NCBI RefSeq assembly: GCF_031143425.1
Contig: NC_090444.1
Location: 1,313,485,324 to 1,313,549,323 of the forward strand
DNA from: Pleurodeles waltl
Taxonomy: Eukaryota; Chordata; Amphibia; Caudata; Salamandridae
Length of the DNA stretch: 64,000 nucleotides
Direction: 5' to 3'
The notes beneath the pieces are model-generated. The model saw only the letters and a program-made list of their open reading frames with translations. It made no database searches and was not told where the DNA came from. The position numbers and the translations under genes were made by a program. Of the stretch, positions 40,600 through 51,576 are shown in pieces (within the stretch, counting starts at the first letter, position 1; each line of letters starts with the position of its first letter).

Positions 40600-41510
40600 T
40601 GAACACTCACTACTCACTGTCGGGGACCTCTTTTCAGATGGATGATTCCTCCCCTTTGCACAACTAGCTGATGACTATGGCCTCCCACCAGGCCAGTTTC
40701 TCCTCCAACACAGGCAACTCTATCACACCTGTGGCAAGCTCTGTAATACTGACTGGGAGGAGCCCCACACCCACTAAATACTCCAATCCATCCTTACAAT
40801 GGGCACTGGTCAACACCCCATCACGTGGTTCTACAAAGCCACACCTGAGACAACGCTCACCTCTTTATTGCTCCTCCACCAAAAGTGGGAAGTGGATTTT
40901 GGGAGAGCACTACATGACAAGGAATGGGACTGGGCACTTCAATTCCCCAAGGTCATGTCCCGCAACTCCTGTTTGAAAAATATCCAATTTCATATACTTC
41001 AGAGGGCATATCTCACCCCAGCACAATTAAACTGCCTCTTCCCCAACTCTCATGTTAGCTGCCCTTGATGCCACATTCCAGATGCTGACTTCAAACAAAT
41101 TCTCATGTCCTGTTTCGCCTTCTGCAGCTATTGGCACTCTGTCCTTTCCATCCTGCAGGTAGTCACCGAACTTCCTGATTTGCGCACATGAAAAGGTATG
41201 CTCTATTGGCATCTTCAAGAGCTCAAAACAGCAGATTTGCACAAACTTTGCTTCACTGGCAGCCCTGCTGGCCAAGCATATTATTACACTGCACTGGTGG
41301 TCCCCTGCTGCCGCTGCACGGCACGGAGCTGTGCAGAAGTGAGGCATGGCTCTGGTATGAAGAGGTGAGGCGCTTGAGTAGCAGCCAGATTCCCTTCTCC
41401 CTTCCCCCCACTCCTCCTCCATGGGCAACTCTGCTGGTGCGTGTCCATCAAAAGGTGGACAAAAATAATCTTCCCCTGTCATTACAATCATACCACATAC
41501 CCTTCTAGTG
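40600..41510 (+). pseudogene. L1 ORF2 C-terminal region (weak)
   Basis: Fragmentary + strand frames with W-rich text (WALVNTPSRG, KWEVDFGRALHDKEWDWA) resemble the region between reverse transcriptase and the 3' end of amphibian L1-like elements. The Cys-rich motif was not identified. Minus-strand frames here, such as that at 41027-41527, are shadows. Confidence 0.4.
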
Positions 41511-41866
41511 GAACCTCCGGAACCCACAGTCCCTGCCCCCTACCCAGTCTGCATTAGCTCCACTTTCGACACCACCTTGCCTGTCTCAGCTCTGGGGTTG
41601 ATAATTGACACTCTTCTTCAAATTCATGCATCCACCACACTCTGCCCACCCTTCCCCATTTCTACCCTCTGTATTGCCTTGCTCTCTTGTCCAAGTTGAT
41701 GAGACCCCTTTCTGCTGCATCCCAAGATCCCTGCAAAATCTGGAACACACCCATCTTAATTTGCTCTGAGATCTTGTTTTGCTTTTTTGCTGCTATTTTT
41801 AAGTCTCAATCTATGTAGAGCTATGTTTTCTGTACATTAAAATTCAATACAAATATATATTTTAAA

Positions 41867-43092
41867 TAGTCTACAACTTGCCAGAAAAGCATTATTTGGA
41901 ATTTCAATGCAGCCTTAAAAACAGTTTTAGAATTGTATGCCCAGATAGTTTCTGCTTCAAAATGTGCCAAATCGATTTTTTTTTACCAAGGATTTTGAAA
42001 TGGCTATTGTCTTGATTGTTTGACAATGCAGCTTTCCGTTAAAGAATTTGCTTCTATAGCCACACATTTCAATTAGATTTGTGGCCTCTGGGGCTGGTGA
42101 TTAATCCTTCTGTAAACTTTGTATTGTAAGGGATTCAGGGTGGAGCCATTCTATCTGGTAAGGCACATCCACCTTAAGTGCAGATAATTTAAACTTCAAC
42201 ATTTCTTCTGATGGAATCTATGCTTAGAATATTATGGCAGTATTGTGCATTAACTATGCATAATGCGAAGGTTAAAGCGGTGCCTTTGCTATTTCTAGTG
42301 AATAAGTGGTAACTTGGCAAAAGTGTATTTGTGAACACAACCACGTTAATTGTATGCAGGTGCATAATTTAGGTGAAACTGACCCAAAATTATTTCCTTT
42401 TGACTTTTCTATTGAGCTTTCGAAAAACTAATACTTGAGCTTCGGAATAATCAACTTCTTATTTGTTGATCAGATTTTAAGTATGCATTGTATTCAGGGT
42501 TCTTTGGAGACTCAGGTCATCAAGATACTGTAAAATGTGTATAGTTGGATACAGTACACCGCACAGGAGGTTGTTTAAAAGTCTTCAGTAATCATGAAGT
42601 TACCATGTGACCTGCAGACCTGCTAATTTAACCAGTGTGTCCTACACATTGCCTAGTGTTGCACTGCAACACAGGATAAGAGCATCACTTTGGTCATTCG
42701 TGTACAATCCCACATTTCCAACATAGGTAATGACAAATTCAATACCCTTTCAGTAAAGGATTTTCCCACAGTGTAGTATGCTAGTCGTCAGATAATGCAG
42801 TTTGGCACAAAGCAGTGGGGTGTAAGCACTGTAGAAATGCAATTGCAATACAATATTCCTTTTCTTCACCATGGGAGGAAATGAATGGATGCCGTGTTCA
42901 AGGATCCACAAGTACTTTCAACGTAGGGGACCACAGGAAAGAGCTCTGAACACCCAGCTAGGTACTCACAGTTAAATGGTTCAGAAAAAAAGGGTAGCCA
43001 AGCTTAGGCTCTTGGCATCATGTTCAGGGCCTAACAATATAGGATATGGACCCCTCCAACTCTGGGGCTGTTAGTGGCTAGTGACAGTGAAT
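41867..43092. other. Intergenic sequence, no gene seen
   Basis: AT-rich sequence with short frames only; no domain or structured element recognised. Confidence 0.5.
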
Positions 43093-43110
43093 TAATGGCC
43101 ATATTTATAC

Positions 43111-43714
43111 TTTTGGACGCACAACTGCGGCAACGCAGTTGTGCTTCAAAAGTTTTACCGCCGGCTAACGCCATTCCAACCCGCCATGCGGGTGCCTTAT
43201 TTATGGAATGACGTTAGCCGGCGCTGCGGACTGGTCTGCATAAAAAAAAATGACTCACACCAGGAGGCGCCAGCGTATGGGAAAATGGGGATTGTGCGTC
43301 AAAAAATGGTGCACGTCAGGTCTGAGGCAAAAATCAGGCCTCAAACCGGACTTGCGCCATTTTGTTTTACGCCCAATCTCCATTGACATGACTCCTTTCC
43401 CAATGGCCATGCCAAGGGGACTTATGTCCCCTGGGCATGGTCATTGGGCATGGTGGCATGTAGGGGGGCCCAAATATGGCCCCCCTATGCCACTTAAAAA
43501 AACGAAAAAGAATACTTACCCCCAACTTACCTCATCTTCCCTGGGATGGGTCCCTCCATCCTTGGGTGTCCTCCTGGGGAGGGCAAGGGTGGCAGGGGGT
43601 GTCCCTGGAGCCAGCGGAAGGCACCTCTGGGCTCCTTCCGAGCCCACAGGTCCCTTGATGCCTGCCTTGACCCAGGCGTTAAAAACGGCGCCCATCAGTC
43701 TGTGCGCCGTTTTT
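43111..43714. repeat. Chain of hairpins in the left part of the TIR element
   Basis: Stems were read by eye: 43111-43129/43134-43151 (ACAACTGCG core); 43159-43178/43204-43223 (20 bp, one mismatch); 43284-43313/43353-43384 (long, several mismatches); 43399-43421/43426-43448 (23 bp, two mismatches, 4-nt loop); 43461-43470/43478-43487 (10 bp perfect); and 43681-43691/43704-43714 (11 bp perfect). Confidence 0.85.
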
Positions 43715-43733
43715 TAATGCCCAACCCCTCCTC

Positions 43734-44256
43734 CTACAAGATCGCCTGGAAGGACCGCGCCAACCAAATCGGGGGAGGAATCGCCATCATCTACAAGAAC
43801 TCCATCAACATCACGACCACCACCGAAGACACCCCACTCGCCGCCGAACACATACACTTCCAGATCCACACTGACCCCAGAACCACACCCAGTCTACAGG
43901 CCCTCGTCTACATCACTGACTTCATCAGCCCGCATGCCCTAGCCTCACCAGACTACATCCTCCTCGGGGACCTGAACTTCCACCTGGAGAAAAACGACAA
44001 CAACACCGCCACCCTGCTCGACAACCTCGGACTCAAGCAACTGGTGAACACCCCCACCCACACCGCTGGCCACACGCTTGACCCCATCTTTTCCACCAGC
44101 AACCACATATCCTTCAGCCACTCCTCTGAACTACACTGGACCGACCACAGATGCGTCCACTTCACCTTCAAACGGGAGACCCACCACCTTCGCACACAAC
44201 AAACCCCCGCAGACCCTGGAGCAAAATCTCCACAGAGCAGCTCCTCTCAACTCTGA
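43734..44256 (+). pseudogene. LINE E endonuclease (C-terminal half)
   Basis: The open frame reads WKDRANQIGGGIAIIYKN, then ASPDYILLGDLNFHLEK, LVNTPTHTAGHTLDPIFSTS and LHWTDHRCVHFTF. GDLNFH, LD.IFS and TDH are the C-terminal catalytic boxes of the apurinic-type endonuclease that nicks the target DNA. The N-terminal boxes are missing because of 5' truncation. The usual SDH is TDH here, with the catalytic Asp-His kept. The frame then runs off into a different phase. Confidence 0.75.
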
Positions 44257-44553
44257 ACCAAAACCAACCAGCCATCACCACCGACGCCAACAACGCAGCC
44301 CTCAGCCTCACACAATGGATCACCAACTGTGCCGACAACCTCGCCCCACTTAAAAGCCACCCAAGAGGGACCAACATCAGAAAACCCCCGTGGTTCACGG
44401 ACGCCCTCAAAGAATCCAAGAAATCCTGCCGTACCCTCGAAAAAACCTGGCGTAGAGAACACACCGCAGAAAACATGTCAGCCCTCAAGATCGCCACCCG
44501 TGAACACCACCAGCTGATCCGCTCCACCAAAAGAGCATCTTTCAAAGAGAGAC

Positions 44554-46261
44554 TTGACAACAACACCCACAACAGCAAAGAACTCTTCAACATCGTCAAA
44601 GAGCTCTCCAACCCCAGCGCCAGTGCCAACTACTTTGTTCCATCGAAAGATCGCTGACCTACACAACAGCTTCGGACCCCAGACCCTGCCGTCCACCACT
44701 GAACCAACAGCCCCCGCCACTACCCTCAACGCCTGGACCCCCATCAGCTCCGAAGAGACCAGAATCACCATGAACACCATCCACTCCGGTTCCCCCTCGG
44801 ACCCGTGCCCCCATCACATCTTCAATAAAGCCGACTCCATCATCGCCCCCTATCTCCAGAGCATCATCAACAGATTGTTCACATCTGCCACCTTCCCCGA
44901 GAGCTGGAAACACGCGGAAGTCAGCGCTCTCCTGAAAAAACCTACGGCTGACCCCAACGACCTGAAGAACTTCCACCCCATCTCTCTTCTCCCCTTCCCG
45001 GCCAAGGTCATCGAGAAGGCCGTCAACAAGCAACTGACCAACTTTCTCGAAGCAAACAACCTGCTCGACCCTTCCCAATCAGGTTTTCGTGCCAACCACA
45101 GCACGGAAACCGCCTTCATCGCAGTCACCAACAACATCAGAACTCTGAAGGACAATGGAGAAACAACCGGCCTCATCCTCCTGGACCTCTCGGCTGCCTC
45201 GACACCGTATGCCATTGCACCCTAATAAACCCGCCTCTGCTCCACTGGAATCCTAGGACAGGCCCTGGACTGGATCATCTTGTTCCTCTCGGACTGAATC
45301 CAAAGAGTCTACCTTCCGCTCAGAACCCACCGAGATCATATGCGGCGTACCGCAAGGCTCTTCGCTCAGCCCCATCCTCTTCAATATCTACATGAGCCCC
45401 CTCGCCAACATCGCTCACAAACACAACATCAACATCATCTCCTACGCCACCCAGCTGATACTCTCTCTCACCAAAGACCCAACCACCGCCAAAGCCAACC
45501 TACAGGAAGGAATGAAAGATGTTGCGGAATGGATGAAGCTCAGCTGCCTGAAGCTGAACTCAGACAAGACGGAGGTCCTCATCCTCGGACATTGCCCATC
45601 CGCCTGGGACGACTCCTGGGCTCTGGGCACCGCATCAACCCCAACAGACCACGCACGCAACCTCGGATTCATCCTGGACCCACTCCTCACTATGACCAAG
45701 CAAGTCAAAGCTGTCTCGTCCTCTTGCTTCCACACCCTTCGCATGCTCCGAAAAATCTTCCGATGGATCCCCGCCGAAACCAGAAAAACAGTTACCCAAG
45801 CCCCCGTCACAAGCAGCCTGGACTACGGAAACACCCTATATGCAGGAACCACCGCAAAGCTACAGAAACGTCTTCAACGCATACAGAACGCCTCCGCACG
45901 CCTCATCCTCGACATACCACGCCACAGCCACATATCCGCCCACCTGAAACAGCTGCACTGGCTCCCCGTCAACAAAAGGATCACCTTCAGGCTCCTCACC
46001 CACGCACACAAAGCCCTCCACAACATGGGCCCCGAATACCACAACGGACGCCTCTCGTTCTACACGCCCACCCGTCAGCTTCGCTCAGCCAGCCTCGCCC
46101 TCGCCACCGTCCCACGTATCCGCAGAACCACCGCTGGAGGTAAATCGTTCTCCTACCTGGCAGCCAAAACATGGAACTCCCTCCCCGTCCACCTAAGAAC
46201 TACCCAGGACCACCTGGCCTTCAGGAAGCGCCTCAAGACATGGCTTTTTGAGCAGCAGTAA
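44554..46261 (+). pseudogene. LINE E reverse transcriptase (frameshifted, active site deleted)
   Basis: The first part, to 45225, reads LKNFHPISLLPFPAKVIEKA, then LDPSQSGFRANHSTETAFIA and GLILLDLSAA. A net loss of two bases after GCTGCC destroys the following F-D-T box and shifts the frame. The second part (45340-46261) reads GVPQGSSLSPILFNIYMSPL, then IISYATQLILSL where related LINEs have YADDTQL. The six bases encoding both catalytic Asp residues are absent. It continues through LKLNSDKTEVL to HLKQLHWLPVNKRITFRLLT and TWNSLPVHLR. Catalytic deletion plus frameshift make it inactive. Confidence 0.85.
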
Positions 46262-46324
46262 CCCTCCCCCCCCTTCCCTAGCACCTTGAGACCCTTGCGA
46301 GTGAGTAGCGTGCTCTATAAATGC

Positions 46325-46340
46325 ATTGATTGATTGATTG
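46325..46340 (+). repeat. (TGAT)n tail of LINE E
   Basis: Short ATTGATTGATTGATTG tail at the junction with the interrupted TIR element, marking the LINE 3' end. Confidence 0.9.
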
Positions 46341-46389
46341 CGTCAAAATGACGCCAGAGTATAAATAAGGCACACAGGCCCTAAAGTCA

Positions 46390-46455
46390 TTTTTTGGAAG
46401 GGAACGCCTACCTTGCGTATCATTAACGCAAGGCAGGTTCCCCCTTCCAAAAAAT
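46390..46455. repeat. Hairpin in the right part of the TIR element
   Basis: The arms at about 46390-46418 and 46426-46455 are inverted copies (TTTTTTGGAAGGG...CCTTGCGT) with a few mismatches and a loop of about 7 bases. A second small palindrome, GCGTCAAAATGACGC, sits at 46340-46354 on the LINE junction. Confidence 0.85.
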
Positions 46456-46588
46456 TACTTGCATGGTGAGATTTTGACGTCCGCGGGGTCGGGCGTCAAA
46501 GTATACATATGGGACAGGGTTTGCGCCGAATATGCGCCAAAAATGTTTATGCACATTCGACGCAAGCAGAGTATAAATATGCCCCTAA

Positions 46589-49028
46589 GTGATTTCTTCT
46601 TACTTCTGTGAACATGCAATACTCAGGTTCAAATGCCATAGCTTATTCAGCCTCAGCACATTTTTTTGATGGAACAAGGAGGTAGAAGAGACAATTGGCA
46701 CGCAGCTTAGACACATTAGATACAAGGGATGCCTTGTGGATGAGCCCAGTACTGAATACAAACCCTTGGCATACACGACTTTGGACACCCAGTTGAGTGG
46801 CCAGAAAAAGCAGCTTTGAGTACTGAAATAAATAGGGGTGTCTACTCCAGCATCTCTGGTAAGCGTTGTACTAGTAGGTCACCAGCATTAATGACAGCCC
46901 AGATTGTGGGGTAGGAAAAATCCAACACCTAAATCCATCTGGGTTGTTACCTAGTTTTTGTGGCACGAAGGATCGTCTGACACACTTTGATGGCAATAAT
47001 TATCTATTGTGAGTAGCTCAGCTAGTTGAATGACCTACTGACATCTGTGCTGAGAGGATCTACCAGCCATATCTTGGGTGCTGGAGAGACCGGCCATTCA
47101 ATTATATTCCTTTACTGCCTCTCCTTTCTAGGACTTTAGAAGGGTTGGGGAAGGTGAATGGACGTTGAATGGACGTTGGTGACAGACAGATGTCTGCATG
47201 GAATTTAGATTGCACTGGTCACTTCGTCTTACAACTCTGGAAAAACATTTACAATGGAGAGATACAGTCTCTGATGAGCTTGTTCAGAGAGGTGAAGTGC
47301 TGAAATTTAGATCACATGAAGACATTTGTGTGGGATTTGGTCGTTTTGGCAGCCATCAGTGTTTGACTCCGACTTTGTTGTATGTTCTATTACATTCATA
47401 TTGAAATTGATCATGGTTTGTATTCTACCTCTCATTGCTCTGTGAAAATGAATGACCAATAGCTCCTTGTGTTAAAAGTTCTGTAAGTTCCATTGTTTCT
47501 ACATCCATTTCCTCTCTTGTTTTGCACCAACAGCAAATCTTTGCACACATCCCTAATCAGTACTGTTATGGGCTCCCTATTAATGTGCTACCACTCACTC
47601 TTTAACTCTAAAGTAGAATCCCCAGCAACTCTAAATCAATGGCTTCCAAATGCTTTTGCTCTGAGGGCCCTCAAAGCAAAACATTCTGAAGTTGGAGCCC
47701 CCTTCACAACTTGGCAAAGGTTGAGGGAGTGGGAGAGGCAGGCTTGAGTTTAGGTGACAGAGCTTGAGATTACTTTAGGGATGCGTTTCTGAAGCTCTTA
47801 ATCCACAATAAATGTCAGATTTATAAAAGAGCAATTTCATACAACAAAGCGAATTGATAAAAATAAAAAATAAAAATATATATATATATATATAGCATTA
47901 GCCACATCCATGTACCACCCATACTGAGGGGAATCTCCCATTTGTTTGTTCACACTCTTTAGACCTTACCCATGAAGCTGGCTCCTTTCCTTTTCACCCA
48001 AGCCCTCCTCTGAGGCTCCAGGGATCTGGTGGATCAGGGCTATGGATATGAATGCAACCCTGCTGGCCTCCTCGCTGCCACCCCTTGGACTCGCCCTTTC
48101 TCAAAAATACAAATAATAACACCTTTTAAGGCTGAACTTGTGATGCCTTTGCAGATCTGCCACCACGGTCAGTTGCTGTTGTAGCGCAATGAGCCGGTTG
48201 TCACTAAAGATTTGCATTGAGTGTTGACATGGGCTGTTGCTATTGATGTGAAGAGGAGGTCTCGCTGGAGCTTTGTGTGCGCATTTGTGGGTGGTCAATT
48301 ATCAACACGAAGAGGTCACTTTAGTCACAAGGACCCCAAATTTCTATATATTCACTTTTGTGTGTGTTATTTCTCAGGGAGAGTACCCTTTGAACCCAGC
48401 TAAGGGTCCAGCACATGGGGTGCACCTTTTGGTGAGCAGGACTCACTTCAGCAGAGCCCAGCAGCAGGGTTCAGGCAGGTCCAGTTGGTGCTTATCAGTT
48501 GGGCAGTTGTAGGGAAGCCTCTGGAAGCTTGTTGTGTCCCTGTAGCTCAAACAGGAGGTCAGCCAACGGACCCTTGGACTCACTTCTGGGGGGCCTGGGT
48601 TTGAGGCAAGCAGGTCCAGTCTTCATTTTTCAGACAGCAGGGCAGTCTTCCTTCTGAATCTTCCACAGATCCAGGAGTGTTCTGATAAGAGCTTCTGAAG
48701 GTTCCACTTTTATACCTGGTGCCAGCCTTTTTGTGTTCCCTGACTTACTCCCAAAACTAGTTCTGGTCTGTTCTTCCCTTGGCTCCAAAAACTCTGTGAT
48801 GAAAGAAACAAGGGCAGACCTGGTATCATGTTTTTTTGTGTGTGTTACAGGCGGGGTCGTTTGAAGTTTAATCATGGCAGTGCAAAACACCTCCCCAGCC
48901 GTTTTGTCAGGAATACCCTCTCCCACCACACCTAGGCCTTTTTTGTTGCAATGTCTGGAATAGTACACAACACTCAACAGGAGAGCCATTCACAGTCCGG
49001 TAACTCTGGACACTGGTAACTTAAAATT
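46589..49028. other. Intergenic sequence between the TIR element and DIRS F
   Basis: No gene recognised. Includes a possible hAT-like fragment start near 47638, a (TA)n at 47876-47894, and a region around 48.4-48.96 kb that reads like an old interspersed repeat (GCAGCAGGGTTCAGGCAGG, TTGGGCAGTTGTAGGGA). The 119-codon minus frame at 48630-48989 has no recognisable domain. Confidence 0.5.
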
Positions 49029-49260
49029 CTCCAGTGTTGGATCTTTCATAGATTCACATGCTTGAATCATTCCTTATTGGCGAAGTGGGAGTCCCACATT
49101 GCCATAATAAGCAGTACACAACATTAACATAGACTATAATGGAAGTGAAACACTCACTTTAATATGTTATCCTTATCATTTAAAAAGAATTGAACTCCAG
49201 CCAATCAGGTGACAGCACCCTCTGGAATACTCCCCTCAGAGGGTGGCACCCTTAGATTTT
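49029..49260 (+). repeat. DIRS F left terminal inverted repeat
   Basis: The reverse complement of 54657-54881 aligns along its length, including CATAGATTCACATGCTTGAATCA, GGGAGTCCCA, GAGCAGTACA or AAGCAGTACA, and CTCCAGCCAATCA. It begins CTCCAGTGTTGG. Confidence 0.85.
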
Positions 49261-51399
49261 CTACTGCATGTTGTGTGAAGAGAGTCTCCCTGAGCTCCGT
49301 TTTCTTCAACCAGTTTGGAAAAACGTCTGTACTAACATGTCAGAATCATAAAAAAAAAAAAAGGCCCCGTGGCAGTTGTGGGAAGAACAGACTTCATTCT
49401 GAAGACCCCCACAAGGACTGTATCTACTGCCTCTACCTTCAGCATAAGGTAAAAGACTGCAAGATCTGTAGTACTTTTCCTACTTCATCCTTAAACAATA
49501 GGGAAGTGATGCTTCTTGTTTGGCTTCAAAAAAGCTAAATTTAAAAGATCTCCTTGTTCTGAGGAAGTCAGTGACATCTCTTCAACCTCAGAGAAAAGGT
49601 CACATAAGAGAGAAAGGTCAAGTGGCCAAAAGTCTTCTGAGGAGCCTAGGAAAGCCTTTAAGAAGTCCCACCATAAGTCTGTCAGAGACTATTAAAAAAA
49701 GGAGAAAATAAAAAAATCTTCTCAAACTGCAAGGTCTGAACCCACCACTCCATTTTCAAAGGCTGGAGTGCATCCAAAGAAGTCCTCTTCAGAAACGTCA
49801 ACGACAAGGCCTTAAAAATCTCAATGACGACCACCTCGCTGTTGAAAACACCATTGTTGCCAAGTACTACAGTGATGTCAACATCGGCTATGTCATCTAT
49901 TTCATTGTCAGTGCCTCTCCCGTCAACAAAGGTTTAATTGGCGAAGGATCCGTCAATGACACTTATACAACTTTTCACAAGATAACTTTTTTTGATATTG
50001 AAGATCACAAAAAAAACCTCCGCAGTTGGAAACTGCAACCACAGGCTCAACGACAACAGTAAAACTCAGCCATTCCTCCGGCCTGATCACACTTTGCCAA
50101 CTAAAGTGTCTCTTTTCCTTCCAAGTCACCTTCTGGGCATGGAAAAATCAGACGAGGATGGCCCATTGGGGACCGCCCATTGCCCTTCCGAGCACCTCAT
50201 GAAATATCAGGATGATGATGAAGAGGATAAACAGTATTATGAAGAATTATATAATACTAAGCAGACAAGTTATGCTGAAAGGCCCACATATTATGGGAAA
50301 CATTTCCAACAATATGACTATTCTCCTTCACAAGAAGGTATAGTACAGGTTCTTTTGACCCTATTTCAGGACCTCCAAGGGATGTTGCTGGACAACTATA
50401 AAAAGTTTCTGGAGCCCACAAGGCCACCATCTCCAACACAGCCTAGTTTTCTACCTCCACCCCCCAAAACACCATGGCTATTCCACCACCCTTGACACCC
50501 AGGAGAGAGGAATACCTGAAAATCAATCCACACACAATGAACAGGATGATTATTTGATTCCCACTCCACCTGCACCGCCATCAGCAGACTTGACACCTGA
50601 CAACATAGGTGGATTCCAGAACCTAATGGAGGGAGCAGCAAAAATGTTTCAGCTGCCAATGTCAGTCAAACCGTTGGACAGTTTTCTTTATGATTTGAAG
50701 GAACCTGCCAAAAAAATGGGTGCAAGCTGTCCTGATAGTGGACTATATCGGAGAAGAAGGTACAAAGATTATGAAAAATCCTGCGATGGTCGCAGCAGTG
50801 TTTCCGCGAATAGACACAAAGTATAAGGCTCCAGAAGATTTGCCTTCAAGTTTATTTGGGTGCCTGAAGCACATACTCTGTGATCTCCCAGGCGGCTCAG
50901 TGCAGCTCCGAAAATCCCTTCACGCCTATCTCAGATCCACTAGATAGAGAGTGCAGGTGACTGGATAATACAGGCAAAAGATGTTCCACCAAGTCTGCCA
51001 TTACAGTTCGTGCTGTCAATCTCTTGGTCATTTTCCAACATCAGTGCGCCCATAGACCTCTTGCCTGAGGACAGGAAAGCAGAGGCAAAGAGGATACTGC
51101 AAAAGGAGAAAAGAGCATCTTTAGAGATCATTGATTGTGCTGTGGACATAGCCTCAATGTGGTTTCGGCAGCTGGCAGGGGCTAGGGTCTCAAGTTGGCA
51201 TGGGTGGTTGAAAGCAGCGACTTTTCAGCCTGAGGTACAGAGTAAAATCCTGGACATGTCCTATGATGGCAAAGCCCTATTTGGAAAGCACATGGATGAC
51301 ATCAAAGTGCCCTTTCAGGGAGCACAAGGAAGGGATTTTGCCTCATGCAGACCCTACAAGCAACAGTCTAGGCCATCCTACCAGCAGCAGCCTTATTGA
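49209..51399 (+). pseudogene. DIRS F gag-like remnant
   Basis: The N-terminal part contains HSEDPHKDCIYCLYLQHKVK followed by CKICSTF, a C-x2-C / C-x2-C Cys-rich box seen in DIRS gag proteins (the same box appears in element G). A proline-rich, tyrosine-rich middle follows, including QKTSYAERPTYYGKHF-like text. The C-terminal part (51010-51399) reads DCAVDIASMWFRQLAGARVS then WLKAATFQPEVQSKILDMSY and DGKALFGKHMDD. The C-terminal block is the best-preserved part. Frameshifts and stops separate the pieces. The protein would form the ribonucleoprotein particle. Confidence 0.65.
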
Positions 51400-51576
51400 C
51401 AACCACCTGCAGCAGCCTATAATAAACAAGGGCCTAGGTGGAAGCAGACCCCTCCCCCCCCCCACTCCAGGGTAGAGATAACTATAGGAAACAGTGACCT
51501 CCCTCAAGTGCCAGCTCCACCCAATGCGACGCAGGCTGTGGGAGCAAACATGTCCAACTTCTCCCTATAATGATGA

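Larger units (their letters stand above)
35836..41866 (+). mobile_element. L1-type LINE D (near full length, degenerate)
   Basis: About 6 kb on the + strand with L1 layout. A 5' leader starts near GTAGCTAAGATGGTGGATG. An ORF1-like region follows (36.26-37.05 kb), then an endonuclease-like start (37.97-38.26 kb), reverse transcriptase (39.3-40.05 kb) and a C-terminal region (to about 41.5 kb). The 3' end near 41866 is AT-rich. Stops and frameshifts are abundant throughout. The ORF1 type and the SLYADDLLLYL box favour the L1 clade over L2/CR1. Target duplications were not identified. Confidence 0.65.
43717..46340 (+). mobile_element. L2/CR1-type LINE E, 5'-truncated, with (TGAT)n tail
   Basis: Inserted in the TIR element. 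Its 5' end is cut inside the endonuclease domain. It continues through reverse transcriptase to a C-terminus ending KTWLFEQQ-stop at 46261. A short 3' UTR (CACCTTGAGACCC...GAGTGAGTAGCGTGCTCTATAAATG) precedes a TGAT repeat (46325-46340). The GCGCTCTATAAAT-like 3' end and short tandem tail are typical of L2-clade elements. It is GC-rich and less decayed than the L1 element, consistent with a younger age. Confidence 0.8.
43096..46585 (+). mobile_element. Hairpin-rich TIR element (Harbinger-like MITE), split by a LINE
   Basis: The left end reads TGGCCATATTTATAC and the right end, reverse complemented, GGGGCATATTTATAC; they share CCATATTTATAC/GCATATTTATAC apart from the outermost bases. Both ends are flanked by TAA (43093-43095 and 46586-46588). 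A 3-bp TWA-type duplication suggests the PIF/Harbinger superfamily (inference). Without the inserted LINE (about 43717-46340) the element is roughly 870 bases and has no transposase. Almost all of it folds into consecutive imperfect hairpins on both sides of the LINE. Confidence 0.7.

Noticed and set aside
41027..41527. 166-codon minus-strand frame
   Set aside because: Lies antisense to the L1 remnant and has no recognisable domain.
45340..46143. 267-codon frame, Pro/His/Arg-rich
   Set aside because: Out-of-phase shadow of the GC-rich LINE E reverse transcriptase at 45340-46261.
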